Positions 60,377 through 64,000 of a DNA stretch of 64,000 nucleotides are shown in pieces. Under the pieces are notes generated by a model. That model did no database searches and was not told the DNA's origin. It saw nothing but the letters and a program-made list of their open reading frames with translations. Every line of letters starts with the position of its first letter. Position 1 is the first letter of the stretch. The stretch is from Stichopus chloronotus (lineage: Eukaryota > Echinodermata > Holothuroidea > Aspidochirotida > Stichopodidae): NCBI GenBank assembly GCA_021234535.1, contig CM037850.1:3100001-3164000 (forward strand). Reading direction: 5' to 3'. The position numbers and the translations under genes were made by a program.

Positions 60377-61936
60377 GTTGCTTTCTCTCAATATTCGTAA
60401 AGCCCCTGGCCCGGATGCAATCTATCCAATTTTGTTGAGGTCATTTGCCCATCATTTCTGTGTTCCACTGTCACTGGTCTTTAATAAATTTATGGTTGAA
60501 GGTTATGTTCCTGGGGACTGGAGGTGTGCTAACATCACCCCAATTGTTAAGAAGGGAGATAAGTCACAGCCCTGTAATTACAGGCCTGTCAGTCTCACTA
60601 GTGTTGTTTGTAAGGTCATGGAATCTATTGTTAAAAGGTCTATGGTTAGTTTCTTCAGTAGTTATTCTTTAATCAGAATGTCTCAACATGGCTTTTGTCA
60701 AAAAAGGTCGTGCCTCACCAATATTTTGGAGTTCATGGAAGATGTTACTAGTTCATTGGATAGGCAGAAGTATGTTGATGTTGTTTTTCTGGATTTTCAG
60801 AAGGCTTTTGATAAGGTTCCCCACCAGCGTTTTTTGCTTAAATTAAAGAGTATGGGTATCTGTGGTAATTTACTGACCTGGATTCAGAATTGGTTATGTA
60901 ATAGAAATCAGAGGGTGGTTTTAAATGGTTGCGCTTCTTCTTGGCAGAAGGTTAGTAGTGGGGTCCCCCAGGGGTCTGTGTTGGGTCCTCTCCTGTTTAT
61001 TGCTTTCATTAATGACATTGATGCTGATATTGTGTAGAGCCAAGAAGTTTGCTGATGACGCCAAACTGTATTCTGAGGTCTCCTCTGAAAGTGATTCAAA
61101 AAGTTTTCAGAAGGATTTAGACAGGGTTTTCACTTGGTCTCAGGAGTGGCAAATGCTGTTCAATATTGATAAATGCAAGGTAATGCATATTGGCAGTAAT
61201 AATCCTAGGTAATCGTACACTTTAAATGGACAGTCGCTGCAAGAGGTTTCTGTGGAAAGGGACATGGGTGTTCACATAGACTCTTCTTTACAGCCAGCTA
61301 AGCAGTGTGTTGAAGCAGCTAAAAAAGCAAATAGGATTTTAGGTATGAATAAGAGAAATTTTAGTTTCCTTAAGCAAGACATTGTTGTTAGACTCTATAA
61401 GCAGTTGGTTAGACCCCATTTAGAGTATGCTGTTCAAGCCTGGAACCCATATTTTTCTAAAGATAAGGAGTTACTTGAGAAAGTCCAGCGCAGGGCTACT
61501 AGATTGATAAGGGCCTTCAAGGGTGTCCCCTATAACAGCAGGTTACGTCTTTTAAATCTCACTTCACTTGAGCTGAGAAGATTACGTGGGGATTTGATAC
61601 AAGTCTATAAGATTGTTCATGGATTTGATAGTTTATCATTTTCTGATTTTTTCAAGTTTGCTAATAGTAAAAGTACTAGAGGTCATTGTCTTAACCTCCA
61701 GAAGGTTCAAAGTAGGATCAATATTCGTCGTTACTTCTTTTCTCAGAGGGTAGTGAATGAGTGGAATGGGTTGCCTGAGGATGTAGTGATGGCGAGAAGT
61801 GTAAATGGGTTTAAGAATGCACTGGACAAGTACTTTAGGATCTGTGACCGGGTTTGATTTTTGTCACCTTTTTTTCAGGGTCCTTGATGGGGACTTAATT
61901 GTCCCTCCTGATCCTTTTTTTAAACTAAACTAAACT
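60377..61936 (+). mobile_element. CR1-like LINE, 5'-truncated, upstream of R-Ras
   Basis: A 1.56-kb fragment of the same LINE subfamily as the element in intron 1, very similar over the shared part but opposite in orientation. It begins abruptly within the RT domain at [13 protein letters not shown] and ends in a T-rich segment and TAAACTAAACTAAACTAA. No convincing target-site duplication was found. It contains no TACAGTA or TACTGTA, unlike the intronic copy. Confidence 0.9.
60381..61857 (+). pseudogene. LINE reverse transcriptase pseudogene
   Basis: RT motifs in order: [60 protein letters not shown] and FADD (catalytic aspartates intact), then [15 protein letters not shown] 2-bp deletion near 61036 breaks the frame before FADD. 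A TAA at 61210-61212 interrupts it again; after that the same frame continues with SYTLNG and the C-terminal domain to a stop at 61857. Only these two lesions are seen, so it is less decayed than the intronic copy. Confidence 0.88.
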
Positions 61937-64000
61937 AATCGTGCCTATCCATGCGTGTACCTACTCCTTTGGCCTTTGACATCACATTATTCAAGTACAT
62001 GTATGATGATATAAATCAAACTCTCAACTGGCTCATGATTTTAATTGTGTTTCATCTCAACCCATCTGATTTTCACAGAGGTACAAAGCCATTTTCGCCC
62101 CCGCTCTGATAGACAAAAAAACGTCCACCTTCGCCACTGACATAGCTGATAGTTCTAGACCATCCGTTTGAACGTTGATTGGACAATTAAGCAGAGTGGA
62201 ACATGCCTACCTTACGCCCACATGTCAATGGAAGGCACCTGGATCCTGCATGGTATCAAGTCGAACTAAGATATGGTCACAAATTTCTCAAGGAAATCTC
62301 TCAATATTCACAAGTTAGTACATGACTAATAATGATGTTTGACGCCTTGAACAGAATGCATTGTAGTTAGGCACTGTACATATGATAACTGTCTTCTGTT
62401 AATATTGTGAAAAGTTAATGTGTTGAGAGTTGAGACAAGACAGGCCCGTATCCAAGATCTGGAGTTCCGCTCAGCCTATGATAGTAGGCCTACGTTAGCA
62501 ACATATATAATGAGTTTTAATTCTGTTAGTATTACACTTCAATTTCCAAATAACTGATTAAATCAGACCAACGGCCCCGCGACCTCTCTTTTCAGTTGTA
62601 GTCACTGGATTGTATTCCCTACTCCATATTGCTTTAGTCGGTCATAATTGTCGGGTAAAATGTTCCACTTGTGGTAAAATCGAACCCCCCACTGAAAATG
62701 CTGCATACGGGCCTGCAAAAATCGAAGCAGAAAATGCAAAAAAATAAGACATGTGACATGCCATTTCCGGCGATCTGGAAGGTCCATTTTGTAAAAAAAG
62801 TAATTCTTGTACGTCCCGCACCAATGAGTGGTGGCGCTCCGCTTAGATAGTGACTGTATAGTGGCATCAAATCACAGGTCGAACAACTTCGATCCTTTCC
62901 CACCTTTTGCAGACGAAATCGTGGATCCACCCCTGTGGACTGCACTCACTAAAGCTCACACTACACGCTCATTTTCTGCTTGCGCTTGAAATGTTATTGA
63001 TCCCCCAGCAGTTTTACCCCTTAAACCACCACCCCCCGCCTTCAACGTATGACTCAGCATTGACGTTCAAAGCCCACATCTACGAGAAAGATCGATTTCG
63101 GGAGTTCCCCTCCATAAGATCGTACCATCCTGGATATATTAGTACAGCAATGTGTTAGCCGACGTTTGCGCAACCTTCAAAACTCGCCAATGTAACCAAT
63201 CTTTACAACTTTGTAGATAAAGGTTGCAAAAAATAAGATTTAATAAGATTGATAAGAAGAAATGAAACTGCCAAAAAATTTATATTGTCATTTCTCCACT
63301 TCTGTGTAACTGATTCTATTTTAATACGTCAAGTGTTTTTTATAAGTAAAATTCACCAGGATAGGTGTAACTTTGCAATTCGAGTGCACAAAGGGTGCAG
63401 AAGTAACAAATCCAAATATTGTGGCATATGGAACTGTACTGATGCATGAGCCACCGGTCCGGTATCCGTACACGCAAATTCCTGTAGGCCCAAAAGTAAT
63501 CCAACGACCAAAATAACCGTTTGCCGACAGTAACTTTGCTGGAAAGAAGCGCTCTCCAAATTGTAAGATGAAATGGAAAGTTATGGGTGAGTCATGAATA
63601 TGATTACCTGCCTCTCGGCGTTGAAAGTGGTGGTAATCGTTGGTAAAAATCAGGAGGCGTAAGCTAAAGAGTAAGGTTAACCTTAACGTAGACTAGCTGA
63701 GTCAGTGTATTGTAAGTGTGTGGCAAGTATTAGCTTACCCTAGCCTAAGCATAATTTGCATCACGGTTTGCCACCAATCAGTTATGCTATGTCTCCTTAG
63801 CTTCTAGGAAAGGCTAAGGCCTACTTGTTTTCGTGATGATGGCCTTAACCTCTGTACATGCTAGGCTGCTCTGCTCACTGCATCAGTGCATTCTTGCTTG
63901 CCATAGGCCTAGTCAATATTGCACAGTGCTATGTTCAAAGTTTGTATGGTAACAGATGGGAAAATGGGATCATTGTTACTGTCATTGATCTTAACCAAAT
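61937..64000. other. Upstream flank, no gene seen
   Basis: No coding or RNA gene is recognised. CTAGGC, TAGGCCTA and CCTAAG words are frequent at 63.6-63.95 kb. Confidence 0.5.

Noticed and set aside
63590..63660. Possible minus-strand exon with donor GCAG|GTAATC near 63610
   Set aside because: One donor-like site and a short open frame are not enough; no coding family or partner exon seen.

Overview
The window is animal nuclear DNA: A+T-rich, dense in repeats, with GT-AG introns of up to about 20 kb and CR1-like retrotransposon remains. The repeat style (many TAGGCCTA palindromes, dispersed short repeats, CA microsatellites) suggests a marine invertebrate deuterostome, most likely an echinoderm. 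That identification is inference from sequence style only.

One protein-coding gene can be supported. It is an R-Ras-family small GTPase on the minus strand, with six coding exons between 54376 (start codon) and 4717 (stop codon). The exons join in frame into a 201-residue protein with every Ras G-box and a C-terminal CVLL prenylation box. Introns 1 (14.9 kb), 2 (20.6 kb), 4 (10 kb) and 5 (3.1 kb) hold most of the window. Intron 3 is only 471 bp.

Layout: 1-4716 is 3' UTR or flank with low-complexity repeats; 4717-54376 is the gene; 54377-64000 is upstream DNA with poly-G tracts, one LINE fragment (60377-61936) and no gene I recognise. A second, longer LINE fragment (42462-45060) lies in intron 1. 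It interrupts a ~150-bp repeat whose best-preserved units carry perfect DR1 nuclear-receptor motifs. Other repeats include a pair of ~256-bp inverted-repeat MITEs, a foldback element, a ~0.5-kb dispersed family with nested insertions, and tRNA-like SINE remnants.

The most interesting signal is not a conventional feature. The 7-mer TACAGTA and its complement TACTGTA occur about 120 times by my reading, against roughly 12 expected from base composition. This is the canonical excision footprint of Sleeping Beauty-type Tc1/mariner transposons (TA target, CAG or CTG left behind). Where a paralogous sequence allows an empty-site comparison, the intronic LINE differs from the upstream LINE by exactly a 5-bp insertion turning TA into TACTGTA. 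Overlapping footprints that share a TA also occur. All but one copy lie at or below 55.1 kb, so the gene body is peppered with them and the upstream 9 kb is almost free of them. I read this as a record of many past cut-and-paste excisions, with no intact element left in the window.
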